A DNA stretch of 51,894 nt. Origin: Vibrio genomosp. F10 str. ZF-129 (GTDB lineage Bacteria > Pseudomonadota > Gammaproteobacteria > Enterobacterales > Vibrionaceae). Shown one piece after another: positions 16,173 through 24,835 of the stretch (position 1 is its first letter; the number at the start of each line of letters is the position of its first letter). Location: positions 1 to 51,894 of the forward strand of contig NZ_AJYQ02000090.1 of assembly GCF_000287055.2 (NCBI RefSeq). Reading direction: 5' to 3'. The position numbers and the translations under genes are program-made. Below the pieces are notes generated by a model. The model had not been told where the DNA came from and ran no database searches. It worked only from the letters and a program-made list of their open reading frames with translations.

Positions 16173-16685
16173 CTAATATACTGACAGTTCTTTCAATAAA
16201 AACGCGACTTTTTGTGTGGTTAAGCCTTCAATGCTGGAACCATGGGCAAGTTTCTCTCGGATATCAGTGCTGCGCACTTTCACTCTTTCTGGACAAGTCA
16301 ATAAACTCCAACGTTGCAGTATTTCCTCTGCCTTATAGAATTTTGAAAAATTGAACAGATTATCGGGTCCAAGTACGAAAGTAAGCTCGCTATCAGGGTG
16401 TTTTTTTTGTAACGCATCAAGCACAGCAAAGGTCGTCACCGCACAGTCTGGCTGAAAGAGTTCCTCTTCTATGGTACTTCGCTGCGCATTATTCACGGAT
16501 AAGTCTTGTACGAAGGCATCAACGAGTTGGCAACGAATATCATACTTCAGCATATCTTTCCCCCAAGCATGAGAAATACTCGGCAGCAGCAAGACCCGAT
16601 CAAAATGAACAAGTGATTCAATCACACTTTTATGCCCTAGGCTTGGCGGATTGAACGCACTACCAAATACTGCAACTTTGCTCAT
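16173..16685 (-). CDS. NadD-like nicotinate/nicotinamide nucleotide adenylyltransferase
   Basis: This enzyme family transfers AMP from ATP to nicotinate mononucleotide, the step before NadE. The 170-residue protein has the nucleotidyltransferase signature FGSAFNPPSLGHKSV (the HxGH-type motif) at residues 7-21, FVLGPDNLFNF in the middle, and the C-terminal VRSTDIREKL motif that binds the ATP phosphates. It is about 40 residues shorter than E. coli NadD, so it may be an auxiliary paralogue with altered substrate range. It is divergent from nadE with a shared promoter region of about 110 bp, which strongly supports an NAD role. Confidence 0.85.
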   Translation of the reverse strand: MSKVAVFGSAFNPPSLGHKSVIESLVHFDRVLLLPSISHAWGKDMLKYDIRCQLVDAFVQDLSVNNAQRSTIEEELFQPDCAVTTFAVLDALQKKHPDSELTFVLGPDNLFNFSKFYKAEEILQRWSLLTCPERVKVRSTDIREKLAHGSSIEGLTTQKVAFLLKELSVY

Positions 16686-16799
16686 TTTCTTTCCTGTTCG
16701 TAAATGAAAACTCTTTTCTCAGTTTTCTAACTCAATGTTTAAGGTATGATAATACTAAATGATGATTTGAACACTATTGCTTGCAGGAAAGGACTACTA

Positions 16800-17630
16800 A
16801 TGGAACAGATAATTCGTGATGAAATGCGCGTACTCCCATCTATTGACCCACACTTTGAGATTTCACGTCGTGTTGATTTTATAAAAACCAAGCTACAGCA
16901 ATCTGGCTGTAAGTCACTGGTACTTGGCATCAGCGGTGGCGTAGATTCAACAACCTGCGGTCGCTTAGCTCAACTCGCCATCAATGATCTTAACGAACAA
17001 TCGTCAAGCAAGGACTACCAGTTCATCGCCGTTAGATTGCCCTATGGTGAGCAAAAAGACGAAGACGAAGCACAACTTGCGTTGTCTTTTATAAAACCGA
17101 CACAATCGGTTTCCGTTAACATTAAGCAAGGGGTGGACGGTATTCACAGCGCCACGCATACCGCTCTTGATGGCATAGGGTTGCTGCCCACCGATCAAGC
17201 CAAAGTTGATTTTGTAAAAGGCAACGTCAAAGCTCGTGCTCGCATGGTCGCTCAATACGAAATTGCTGGGTATGTTGGCGGCTTAGTATTAGGCACCGAT
17301 CACTCAGCAGAAAACATCACGGGTTTTTACACTAAGTTTGGTGATGGCGCGTGTGATTTGGCACCACTGTTTGGTTTGAACAAACGCCAAGTTCGTGAGT
17401 TAGCAAACACCTTAGGTGCTCCAGAGCTATTAGTTAAGAAGGTTCCAACGGCTGATCTTGAAGAGCTAGATCCACAAAAAGCCGACGAAGCCGCACTCGG
17501 GCTAACCTATGATCAAATTGACGATTTCTTAGAAGGTAAAGAAGTGAGCAAAGAAGCGTCTGATCGATTGGTTCATATCTATACGGTGACACAACATAAG
17601 CGTCTTCCTATTCCAACTATCTACGACTAA
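16800..17630 (+). CDS. nadE: Ammonia-dependent NAD synthetase
   Basis: NadE amidates nicotinate adenine dinucleotide to NAD, the last step of biosynthesis. The 276-residue protein carries the ATP-pyrophosphatase P-loop [15 protein letters not shown] (residues 42-56) and family motifs such as [21 protein letters not shown] and [15 protein letters not shown]. It lacks a glutaminase domain, so it uses ammonia. The start is ATG 16800, six bases after AAAGGA, giving the usual family length; a frame opening at 16746 would add 18 non-conserved residues. It is divergent from the NadD-like gene. Confidence 0.96.
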   Translation: MEQIIRDEMRVLPSIDPHFEISRRVDFIKTKLQQSGCKSLVLGISGGVDSTTCGRLAQLAINDLNEQSSSKDYQFIAVRLPYGEQKDEDEAQLALSFIKPTQSVSVNIKQGVDGIHSATHTALDGIGLLPTDQAKVDFVKGNVKARARMVAQYEIAGYVGGLVLGTDHSAENITGFYTKFGDGACDLAPLFGLNKRQVRELANTLGAPELLVKKVPTADLEELDPQKADEAALGLTYDQIDDFLEGKEVSKEASDRLVHIYTVTQHKRLPIPTIYD

Positions 17631-17648
17631 GGAATGAGTCGATGTCGT

Positions 17649-17690
17649 ACAAAGGGCCCCCTTTTTTCTGGGCGGCTCTTTGTTTTTTTT
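17649..17690 (+). terminator. Rho-independent terminator of nadE
   Basis: A 10-bp stem (ACAAAGGGCC / GGCTCTTTGT, one wobble) is followed by eight or more T, starting 18 bp after the nadE stop. Confidence 0.85.
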
Positions 17691-17888
17691 ATTTTATCTT
17701 TTTTATCAATAACCTACTTCAAGCCTCCATCTCCTTTTGTTCTTAACTAAGGCATGATGCTTTAATACAAAAACCATACTACACCGCGTTGTTAACTTAG
17801 GTTTGCCCGATTTCATTTGATTACTGTTGTCAGTAAGCTATTGGCTTGTTTTGAATCTTTCGATAATTTATCTAGCTAGGAGCCATCA

Positions 17889-18950
17889 ATGAGCGGTGTC
17901 ATTCAAGACCAAAAATCCAAAGAAAATCATGGTTTAATGCATACGTCAAAGGGCCCGCTAGTGTTACTTTTTTTCGATGGTTACGACCTTAAAGCACGAG
18001 AAGGTTTTACAGGCCAGCTGCTTTCGAAAATGCATCATCAGATCAGAAACAGTAAACGCTCCTTTTGTAAGCAGCAGTCATTTACTGGGTTTTATTCTGC
18101 TTTCTTAGGCTTAATAAAGAGCTTAGAAGCGGTTGGATGTGATGTGCGGGTGAATGATTTCAAGCTTGCTCGTAAACACCCCGATTACCCAATTGGCGTC
18201 GCTGGGTTTCCCTCGGTTTTAGATATCGTCGACTTGCCTAATCCTAAGATATTTGGCCCCGGTGACTTTGGCCTACCCGAGCAATCTCAACGTGTAAGCA
18301 ACGACCCGAGTTTTAAGAAATTAATACAGCCTTGTGAATGGTTTACTAAAGTTTACCAACCGTTTTGTGGCGACAAAATGATGCCATGGTTTACTGGCAT
18401 TGATTGCGAAAAGTTAGACGATTTATCAAAACACGAGAAACAATATGACTTTCTCATCTACGACAAAATCCACTGGAACAGAGAGCAGAAAAGTATCTCG
18501 GTAATAGAGCGAATTAAACAGCACTTAGATAAACGCAATCTTACCTACACTAGCGTGAGGTATGGACAACATCATTTCTCACAATTTGTCGACGGGCTAA
18601 AATCATCGCGGGCACTGCTTTACATTAGTGAGCATGAAACACAAGGGCTAGCATACCAAGAAGCGCTAGCCTCCAACATCCCTGTCTTAGCGTGGAATGA
18701 AGAGACAATCATCGACCCACAACTGGCCAAATACAACCGTGCGGATCTTAATGTATCTTCGGTTCCTTACTTTGATGAACGCTGTGGGATGACCTTTAAA
18801 ACTGAGCATTTTGAATCGGTTTGCGACCAATTCATTTCGCAACACGACTCATTTCAGCCTAGAGAATATGTACAGTCTACATTGGCATTACCAATAGCTG
18901 GACAACGATACCTAGACGAATACCTCACCATCACAAACTCTGCTATTTAG
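17889..18950 (+). CDS. Glycosyltransferase (GT-B fold, GT1/GT4-like)
   Basis: This cytoplasmic protein of 353 residues probably transfers a sugar from a nucleotide donor. The C-terminal half has the GT-B donor-site pattern SSRALLYISEHETQGLAYQE followed by ALASNIPVLAWNE, where the Glu-rich stretch contacts the donor sugar. The N-terminus has no signal peptide. ATG 17889 follows AGGAG by six bases. It lies just upstream of the large polysaccharide operon but is separated from it by 443 bp containing an ops element, so it is probably transcribed on its own. It may act in the same pathway; the sugar is unknown. Confidence 0.8.
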   Translation: MSGVIQDQKSKENHGLMHTSKGPLVLLFFDGYDLKAREGFTGQLLSKMHHQIRNSKRSFCKQQSFTGFYSAFLGLIKSLEAVGCDVRVNDFKLARKHPDYPIGVAGFPSVLDIVDLPNPKIFGPGDFGLPEQSQRVSNDPSFKKLIQPCEWFTKVYQPFCGDKMMPWFTGIDCEKLDDLSKHEKQYDFLIYDKIHWNREQKSISVIERIKQHLDKRNLTYTSVRYGQHHFSQFVDGLKSSRALLYISEHETQGLAYQEALASNIPVLAWNEETIIDPQLAKYNRADLNVSSVPYFDERCGMTFKTEHFESVCDQFISQHDSFQPREYVQSTLALPIAGQRYLDEYLTITNSAI

Positions 18951-19357
18951 CCCTCTTTTTATTGTTATCATCAGGCCTTGTCAACATCATAAAATGGGTT
19001 TCGGGCCTGAAATCACGCGTTACTCTTAGCATCCTTTACAATAAGTAAACCAATATAACTACGCTGATGATTACTGATCCGATTATCTTGCCTTTTTATT
19101 GAGATTCTAATGCCACAAAGTACACCTTTGGTTCTATTATTTAAGCCCCCCTTCTCATGCTTTCTCCATTACTTGGTACTCAAGTACGACTTTATTACTA
19201 ACAAATCATATTATCCGAAAGTCTAAATTTCATTCTTTATTCCACTGCCGACATAGCGCCAAATCATTACACTGCTCAAACATTCTAGTGACGTTAGAAA
19301 TAGCAATATCACTAGCCAAAAGGACGAACTGCACGATCACTGAGAACAATAACTCAT
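18951..19357 (+). other. Long untranslated leader/promoter region of the polysaccharide operon
   Basis: No gene is visible in this AT-rich stretch. It holds one notable inverted repeat, CTAGTGA (19285-19291) and TCACTAG (19309-19315), which could be an operator for an operon activator. I could not identify a confident -35/-10 or -24/-12 pair. The operon promoter must lie here because the ops element follows directly downstream. Confidence 0.5.
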
Positions 19358-19369
19358 GAGCGGTAGCGT
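19358..19369 (+). promoter_or_regulatory. ops element (RfaH recruitment site)
   Basis: GAGCGGTAGCGT matches the ops consensus GGCGGTAGCGT region with one mismatch outside the core GGTAGCGT. It sits 24 bp before the first gene of a long polysaccharide operon, the usual context. RfaH loaded here would suppress polarity and help transcription reach genes many kilobases away. Confidence 0.7.
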
Positions 19370-19393
19370 ACAGAATACACATGGAATGAGACT

Positions 19394-20794
19394 ATGAATC
19401 ATACAGGGCTAATACGTTCACATGAAACAGGGTTTGCGTTTATATATCGCATTACCGATGCCAGTATTGTTTTCTCACTTCTGCTCATTATTGGGCATTT
19501 TTATCTTCCTACCTTCACAAAAGATTACCTGCTCATTGGGGCACTAGGAACCATATTGTTCCTGCTGTTTGGCGAAACGGTCAACTTATACCGCTCATGG
19601 AGAACCACCTCTCTTAGCGCTCACATTATCGTTACGTTTAGCTGTTGGTTTATCTGTTGCATTACTATAGTAACCGTGATTTATTTCACCAAACTTAGTG
19701 ATCAATTTTCTCGCGTGGTGGTTGGTACTTGGTTTCTTGTCACCCCGCTAACATTAGGTCTGTGGCGCTGCATTATTAGAATCAGCCTCAATGCACTAAG
19801 ACGAATTGGTTACAACGCTAGGCGAGCCATCATTGTTGGGCACACAGAGCAAGGGAAAAGCTTGGCTCAAGAGCTATTAAATCGCCCTTATCATGGGGTT
19901 AAGTTTGAAGGCTTTTACGACGAACGAAACACGTTTCGCACAGACAGCAAAGAAGACTACCCGATTTTAGGTAATGTTGAAGACGCGCTCAATCAAGCCA
20001 AAATCGGCGCGGTTGATTACGTGTACATTGCCATGCCAATGCATGCTAATGAACGGATTGCCAAGTTCTTAACGCAATTTTCTGACACCACCGCCAACAC
20101 CTATTTGGTGCCTGATTTCTTTACCTACAACCTACTTCACTCACGCTGGGATCAAGTCGGCCACGTGCAGACATTGAGTGTGTTTGACACTCCCTTCATT
20201 GGTATTGCTTCATGGATAAAGCGCCTAGAAGACATCGTGCTTTCTACGATTATCCTCTGTCTGATCTCTCCGCTACTGATTGTGATTGCCGTGGCGGTGA
20301 AGTTCACCTCTCCTGGCCCGGTTATATTCAAGCAAGATCGTTATGGCCTAGATGGACGAAAAATCAAAGTGTGGAAATTTCGCTCAATGACAACCATGGA
20401 GCAAGGTAGTGAGGTCAAACAGGCAACTAAAAATGACGCGAGAATTACTCCGTTAGGCAGTTTTTTACGTCGCACATCGTTAGATGAACTACCGCAGTTT
20501 TTTAATGCTCTTGGCGGCTCTATGTCAATCGTAGGGCCAAGGCCTCATGCCGTTACTCACAACGAAGAGTATCGCCAAATCGTAGACCGCTATATGTTAA
20601 GACACAAAGTAAAACCAGGAATTACCGGGTGGGCGCAAGTGAACGGCTATCGAGGTGAAACCGATACGTTAGACAAAATGGAAAAACGGGTTGAGTTTGA
20701 CTTGGCCTACATTCATCACTGGTCAATTTGGATGGATATTAAAATTGTATTTTTGACTGTTTTCAAAGGATTTACCGGTAAAAATGCATACTAA
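19394..20794 (+). CDS. Undecaprenyl-phosphate glucose/hexose-1-phosphate transferase (WcaJ-like)
   Basis: This enzyme starts each repeat unit by moving a sugar phosphate onto undecaprenyl phosphate at the inner membrane. The 466-residue protein has four or five N-terminal membrane helices, a central nucleotide-binding-like domain (about 130-270, RRAIIVGHTEQGKSLA) and a C-terminal bacterial sugar transferase domain (about 275-466). The last shows KFTSPGPVIFKQDRYGLDG, WKFRSM, RRTSLDELPQFFNAL and GPRPHAVTHNEEY. The PRPHAV form resembles WcaJ, which uses UDP-glucose; that specificity is inferred. It is the first gene of the operon, just after the ops site. Confidence 0.93.
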   Translation: MNHTGLIRSHETGFAFIYRITDASIVFSLLLIIGHFYLPTFTKDYLLIGALGTILFLLFGETVNLYRSWRTTSLSAHIIVTFSCWFICCITIVTVIYFTKLSDQFSRVVVGTWFLVTPLTLGLWRCIIRISLNALRRIGYNARRAIIVGHTEQGKSLAQELLNRPYHGVKFEGFYDERNTFRTDSKEDYPILGNVEDALNQAKIGAVDYVYIAMPMHANERIAKFLTQFSDTTANTYLVPDFFTYNLLHSRWDQVGHVQTLSVFDTPFIGIASWIKRLEDIVLSTIILCLISPLLIVIAVAVKFTSPGPVIFKQDRYGLDGRKIKVWKFRSMTTMEQGSEVKQATKNDARITPLGSFLRRTSLDELPQFFNALGGSMSIVGPRPHAVTHNEEYRQIVDRYMLRHKVKPGITGWAQVNGYRGETDTLDKMEKRVEFDLAYIHHWSIWMDIKIVFLTVFKGFTGKNAY

Positions 20795-20810
20795 CTGTTG
20801 GGGAAACACC

Positions 20811-22061
20811 ATGTTATGGATGACTTACAGTAAAAAAATATTGCCTATTTTATTGCTGTCGCTACTGACCAGTGGTGTCACCTACGCTAAGCGCTCAAAC
20901 TACTATGAATTTGATGAGATTAAAGATTCACCATTTACCGTCATGGTCGATCTAGAGACTGGATACAATAATAACTTAACCAGAGAACGTAATAGTAATG
21001 ATGCTATTTCGTCAAGTTTCGTCAATGTCATCCCTGGTTTTGCTTACACTTACAAGCCATCGGCTAGTCGATACAGTGTTCTGTATCGCATTGATTCAGG
21101 GCACTATTTTGATAGCAAAGATGATAATTATACCGACCACTATTTTGAGTCGAACAACCTTATCAGCTTTAACATACGCAATAACGTATCGCTCATCTAT
21201 ACCTACAACAAATCGCATGAAGAACGTGGAACCGGGCTAACCGAGGGAGCACTCGAGAATATAACCACTAATCAGCCTGTTAAATTTACCGACCATAACG
21301 TCAACGCCGAATATATCTATGGCGCTAACACTGCGAAGGGGCAATTAAGATTTGGACTCGGCTATCAAGACAAAAGTTACACCAATTATCAACAATATGA
21401 GATAGACGGAAATCAGTTTGGTAGTCAGTTCAGCAACTTTAGTGCTGTTAAATACTCGACTGCGTTCTGGTACTTGTTGGGCCGATCAACCCAACTGTCA
21501 TTGTCAGCACAAAGAAATGACAAACAGTACCAATACACTAATCAAGAAAGCAGAGATAACACCGATGATTTTTACTCGCTTGGTGCCCGCTGGGACTTGT
21601 CTGATAAAAGCAAGGGTGAAGCATTTATAGGCCTACAAAATAAATCGTTTAAATCTAACCAAAAAACAGATTTTTCTGGCTTGAGTTACCGTGTTAAAGG
21701 TCAATGGTTGCCACAGCGACATACTGCCTTCACGTTAAACGCCTCACTCATTGCAGAAGATCCAGACCAATTTGGAGACTACGTTAACGAAACCATCATT
21801 AAACTCGATTGGACGCAAGATTGGTTCGAACGATTTTCAACCACCGCATCGATTGGTTGGGAAAACGATGATTTTACAGCCGACTCGCCAATTGGTAGTC
21901 GTGAAGACGATACCTACCTATATACCTTAGATTTCAACTACCAATTTAGTCGAATTATTAACTTCGGGTTTTATCTGTCATCGGAAGATAAAGACTCTAA
22001 CTGGCTGACCTATCGCTATAAACAGCAGTTGGTTGGGCTCTATACAAAAATCGAGTTATAA
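20811..22061 (+). CDS. Outer-membrane beta-barrel protein, probable polysaccharide export porin
   Basis: This exported 416-residue protein has a signal peptide ending near GVTYA-K, and the rest is an alternating pattern of aromatic and polar residues typical of a large beta barrel (for example YSVLYRIDSGHYF and YLYTLDFNYQFSRI). It ends in a short aromatic/hydrophobic strand (LVGLYTKIEL). ATG 20811 has GGGGA six bases upstream; a frame opening at 20784 overlaps the previous gene and lacks a ribosome binding site. It directly precedes a short OPX protein, so it probably forms the outer-membrane pore that this OPX cannot make itself. The family resembles the uncharacterised barrels in Vibrio brp/cps loci. 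Confidence 0.8.
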   Translation: MLWMTYSKKILPILLLSLLTSGVTYAKRSNYYEFDEIKDSPFTVMVDLETGYNNNLTRERNSNDAISSSFVNVIPGFAYTYKPSASRYSVLYRIDSGHYFDSKDDNYTDHYFESNNLISFNIRNNVSLIYTYNKSHEERGTGLTEGALENITTNQPVKFTDHNVNAEYIYGANTAKGQLRFGLGYQDKSYTNYQQYEIDGNQFGSQFSNFSAVKYSTAFWYLLGRSTQLSLSAQRNDKQYQYTNQESRDNTDDFYSLGARWDLSDKSKGEAFIGLQNKSFKSNQKTDFSGLSYRVKGQWLPQRHTAFTLNASLIAEDPDQFGDYVNETIIKLDWTQDWFERFSTTASIGWENDDFTADSPIGSREDDTYLYTLDFNYQFSRIINFGFYLSSEDKDSNWLTYRYKQQLVGLYTKIEL

Positions 22062-22063
22062 CT

Positions 22064-22594
22064 ATGACATTGCGAAATTTTTTCATTTTTCTAGCGGCTA
22101 ATTGTCTGATTTGCTCCCCTCTGCTTGCCGACGAAACGAACTATCGATTAGGGGCAGGAGACAGAATTCAGATCCACGTTTATGGTGAGCCTGAACTCTC
22201 TTTTGATCAATTGTTCATTAGCTCAAACGGCCTGTTTGATTATCCGTATTTAGGCCAAATTAAAGCACTCAATAAAACCACTCAGCAATTGAAAGATCAA
22301 ATAAGTTCAGGCTTAAGAGGTGATTACCTAATTGAACCTAAAGTCATGGTTACCGTTTTATCATTTCGTAAAATCTATATTAATGGTGAGGTTAAAAACC
22401 CAGGAGGGTATGAATATCAACCTGGTTTAACCGTTGATAAAGCCATTGCGCTTGCAGGCGGCTTCACAGAGCGCGCTTCTAAAAGAAATATAACGGTAAC
22501 AAATGATGCCTCAGGCAGTTTGTCATCGAAAATTACCTTAGACCAAAATGTTCGCCCTGGTGACATTATCACAATCGAGGAAAGCTTTTTCTAA
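22064..22594 (+). CDS. Short polysaccharide export (OPX/Wza-family) protein
   Basis: This periplasmic export component has 176 residues: signal peptide, then the Poly_export domain (YRLGAGDRIQIHVYGEPELS) and one SLBB-like domain (VKNPGGYEYQPGLTVDKAIALAGG split over residues 110-135). It is less than half the length of Wza and lacks the C-terminal helix that makes Wza's outer-membrane pore. No lipobox is evident. It begins 2 bp after the beta-barrel gene, so the two are coupled, suggesting a barrel-dependent export route. The Wzc-type kinase follows 11 bp later. Confidence 0.9.
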   Translation: MTLRNFFIFLAANCLICSPLLADETNYRLGAGDRIQIHVYGEPELSFDQLFISSNGLFDYPYLGQIKALNKTTQQLKDQISSGLRGDYLIEPKVMVTVLSFRKIYINGEVKNPGGYEYQPGLTVDKAIALAGGFTERASKRNITVTNDASGSLSSKITLDQNVRPGDIITIEESFF

Positions 22595-22605
22595 GCGAAC
22601 AAATC

Positions 22606-24819
22606 ATGGATAGAGAAAAAGAAACATTCAAAATTGAAGAAACCGTTATCGATGTGAGTCGGTATATTTCTGCTTTGAAAAAGCGTTCAATCGTAATAAT
22701 GCTTATTGTATTCACAGTTGCAGCAATGACATACGCTGTAACCAAACAGATGTCGCCGGTATATACCGCAACCGCCACGATTTTGATTGAAGCAAACACG
22801 AGCAAAGCCGTCTCCATTGAAGAAATTGTTGGCATTGACTCAAGCAAACAAGAGTACTACCAAACTCAATATGAGATTTTGCGCTCTAATCATATTGCAG
22901 AAAAGGTGATCAAACAGTTCCAGCTGTTCAATAACCCTGAATTTAATGGCGAAGCGCGCCATTTCAGTATCCGAGGAACCCTCTTTCACTACATCTACGC
23001 GCTTCGCGATTCTATTATTACCCCCGATGAGACCAACGAACGAAATTCATTGAGTGAGTCTCTGTATACCAAACGGTTGGTGCTACAGAACTTTAAAAAT
23101 AAACTCACCATTAGCCCGATCAGAAAGACTCAGCTAGTGAAAATCACGTTCGAATCATACAGTCCAGTGACATCGGCAACGCTGGCTAATGCTGTTGGTC
23201 AGGCATATATTGATAGTAACATTGAAGCTAAACTATTGATTAACCAAGAAGCAACGGAATGGATAACCGCAAAGCTTGACGACCTCGCTCGTAGCCTACG
23301 CCTATCAGAAACCAAGCTAACCAACTTTCAAAAAGATCAGGGGCTAGTCGATGCACAAGGCATCGACTCACTACAAACCAATGAGCTGACGTATCTCACC
23401 ACCCAAATCGCCAATGCACGTGATAGAAGGCTCGCTGCGGAATCTTTATATACCGTCCTTCAGCAAAACAAGAATGAGAGTATCGCGAATCTATACGCTA
23501 TTTCTGAAATTTCAAATCACCCTCAAATTCGTGACCTTAGGCTAAGCGAAGCTGATCAAGAAAAATACGTGTCCCAATTGGCGAAACGTTACGGCCCTAA
23601 GCACGACAAAATGATTCAAGCCCAAGCCGAACTGAATTCGATCCGAGAACGTTCATTGCTGGTTCTTGCGCAATTAGCTAAAGGCATAGAGAAAGAATAT
23701 TCAGCAGCCCGCCAGCAAGAGAGAGGGCTATTGCGTGAGTTAGAAAGTAAGAAATTAGATTTTCAAGATTTATCATTTAAGCGGGCTGAGTTTGAAAAAC
23801 TAGAACGTGAAGTGCTAAACGATCGAAAACTCTATGATCTATTTCTTACGCGCCAAAAAGAAACCTCAGTAACAAGTGACTATCAAGCCGCAGTTGCCAG
23901 GATCACCGATCATGCTTTGATGCCGCTAGAGCCTAGCAAACCAAGTAAATTGAAAATTGTCATCTTGATATCCGCGCTCACGTTTATTGGATTATGCAGT
24001 ATTGTGATTTTAAGAGAGTCAGTGAGAAATGATCTTGAAATACCAAGCGACATCGAAGAAAAAATTGGCTTATCGCCAATCGGCTCAGTGCCAAAATTAA
24101 AACGTTCATGGTTTACAAAACCGAATCGAGAGTTAGATCGCTTCATCAAAGCAGAGAGCAGCCCTTTTTCCGAAGCTATTCGGTCATTACGAACACGATT
24201 GCTACTTAAAGTCTCTAACACAGGCCGAAAGCGATTCGCCATTACCTCACCGCTTCCGGCAGAAGGAAAAAGTACCATCGCTGCCAATTTAGCGTTATCG
24301 CTCATAAAAATGGAACGAGTGATCATCATAGATGCCGACTTAAGACGCCCCTCTGTTGGAAAATTATTTGGCCTATCTATGAGCCGCAGTGGGTTGAGTA
24401 ATTATCTACTGCTTAACGAAGATCTAGATGCGTGTTTATATCAAGATAAAGCCTCGGGGTTAACGGTTTTGCCCGCAGGTTTCATTCCACCCAATCCACA
24501 AGAATTGCTCGGCAGTAAGAAATTTGAATCACTACTTACCTCGTTAGAGCAACGCTTTGACAAAATCATCATTGACTGTCCTCCTGCAATGATCGTGAGT
24601 GACGCCCTTATTATTGGCCACCTCACTGATGCACTAATGCTGGTAGTGAAGGCGGGGTCAACCAAAACGAGACATGTACGTAAGACGCTATCGGATATTT
24701 TAAATCATGACATCAAAATAGACGGTGTAATTCTAAACAAGAGCCGTGAAGTCAGCTCTCGCAAGTCAAATGCATATTACGCCAGCTATGCGTATAAAGC
24801 CGACTCTAAATCTAGCTAA
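22606..24819 (+). CDS. Wzc-type polysaccharide co-polymerase with tyrosine autokinase domain
   Basis: This inner-membrane protein controls chain length and export of the polymer. Its 737 residues comprise an N-terminal Wzz domain between two membrane helices (about 30-50 and 445-465), a long periplasmic coiled-coil and GNVR-like region, then a cytoplasmic BY-kinase. Kinase motifs are Walker A PLPAEGKST (about 548-556), Walker A' IIIDADLRRPSV (about 574) and Walker B IIIDCPPA (about 653). The last 16 residues hold a Tyr cluster (AYYASYAYKA), the autophosphorylation tail. The matching phosphatase (Wzb) gene is not in the window. Confidence 0.93.
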   Translation: MDREKETFKIEETVIDVSRYISALKKRSIVIMLIVFTVAAMTYAVTKQMSPVYTATATILIEANTSKAVSIEEIVGIDSSKQEYYQTQYEILRSNHIAEKVIKQFQLFNNPEFNGEARHFSIRGTLFHYIYALRDSIITPDETNERNSLSESLYTKRLVLQNFKNKLTISPIRKTQLVKITFESYSPVTSATLANAVGQAYIDSNIEAKLLINQEATEWITAKLDDLARSLRLSETKLTNFQKDQGLVDAQGIDSLQTNELTYLTTQIANARDRRLAAESLYTVLQQNKNESIANLYAISEISNHPQIRDLRLSEADQEKYVSQLAKRYGPKHDKMIQAQAELNSIRERSLLVLAQLAKGIEKEYSAARQQERGLLRELESKKLDFQDLSFKRAEFEKLEREVLNDRKLYDLFLTRQKETSVTSDYQAAVARITDHALMPLEPSKPSKLKIVILISALTFIGLCSIVILRESVRNDLEIPSDIEEKIGLSPIGSVPKLKRSWFTKPNRELDRFIKAESSPFSEAIRSLRTRLLLKVSNTGRKRFAITSPLPAEGKSTIAANLALSLIKMERVIIIDADLRRPSVGKLFGLSMSRSGLSNYLLLNEDLDACLYQDKASGLTVLPAGFIPPNPQELLGSKKFESLLTSLEQRFDKIIIDCPPAMIVSDALIIGHLTDALMLVVKAGSTKTRHVRKTLSDILNHDIKIDGVILNKSREVSSRKSNAYYASYAYKADSKSS

Positions 24820-24835
24820 AAGGAAATTGGCCATT

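Noticed and set aside
16746..16799. Longer N-terminus for nadE
   Set aside because: The 18 extra residues are not part of the family and the internal ATG 16800 has a proper ribosome binding site.
24746..24835. Longer N-terminus for the epimerase
   Set aside because: It lies within the Wzc-type gene and precedes the conserved dinucleotide-binding start; ATG 24836 fits the family.
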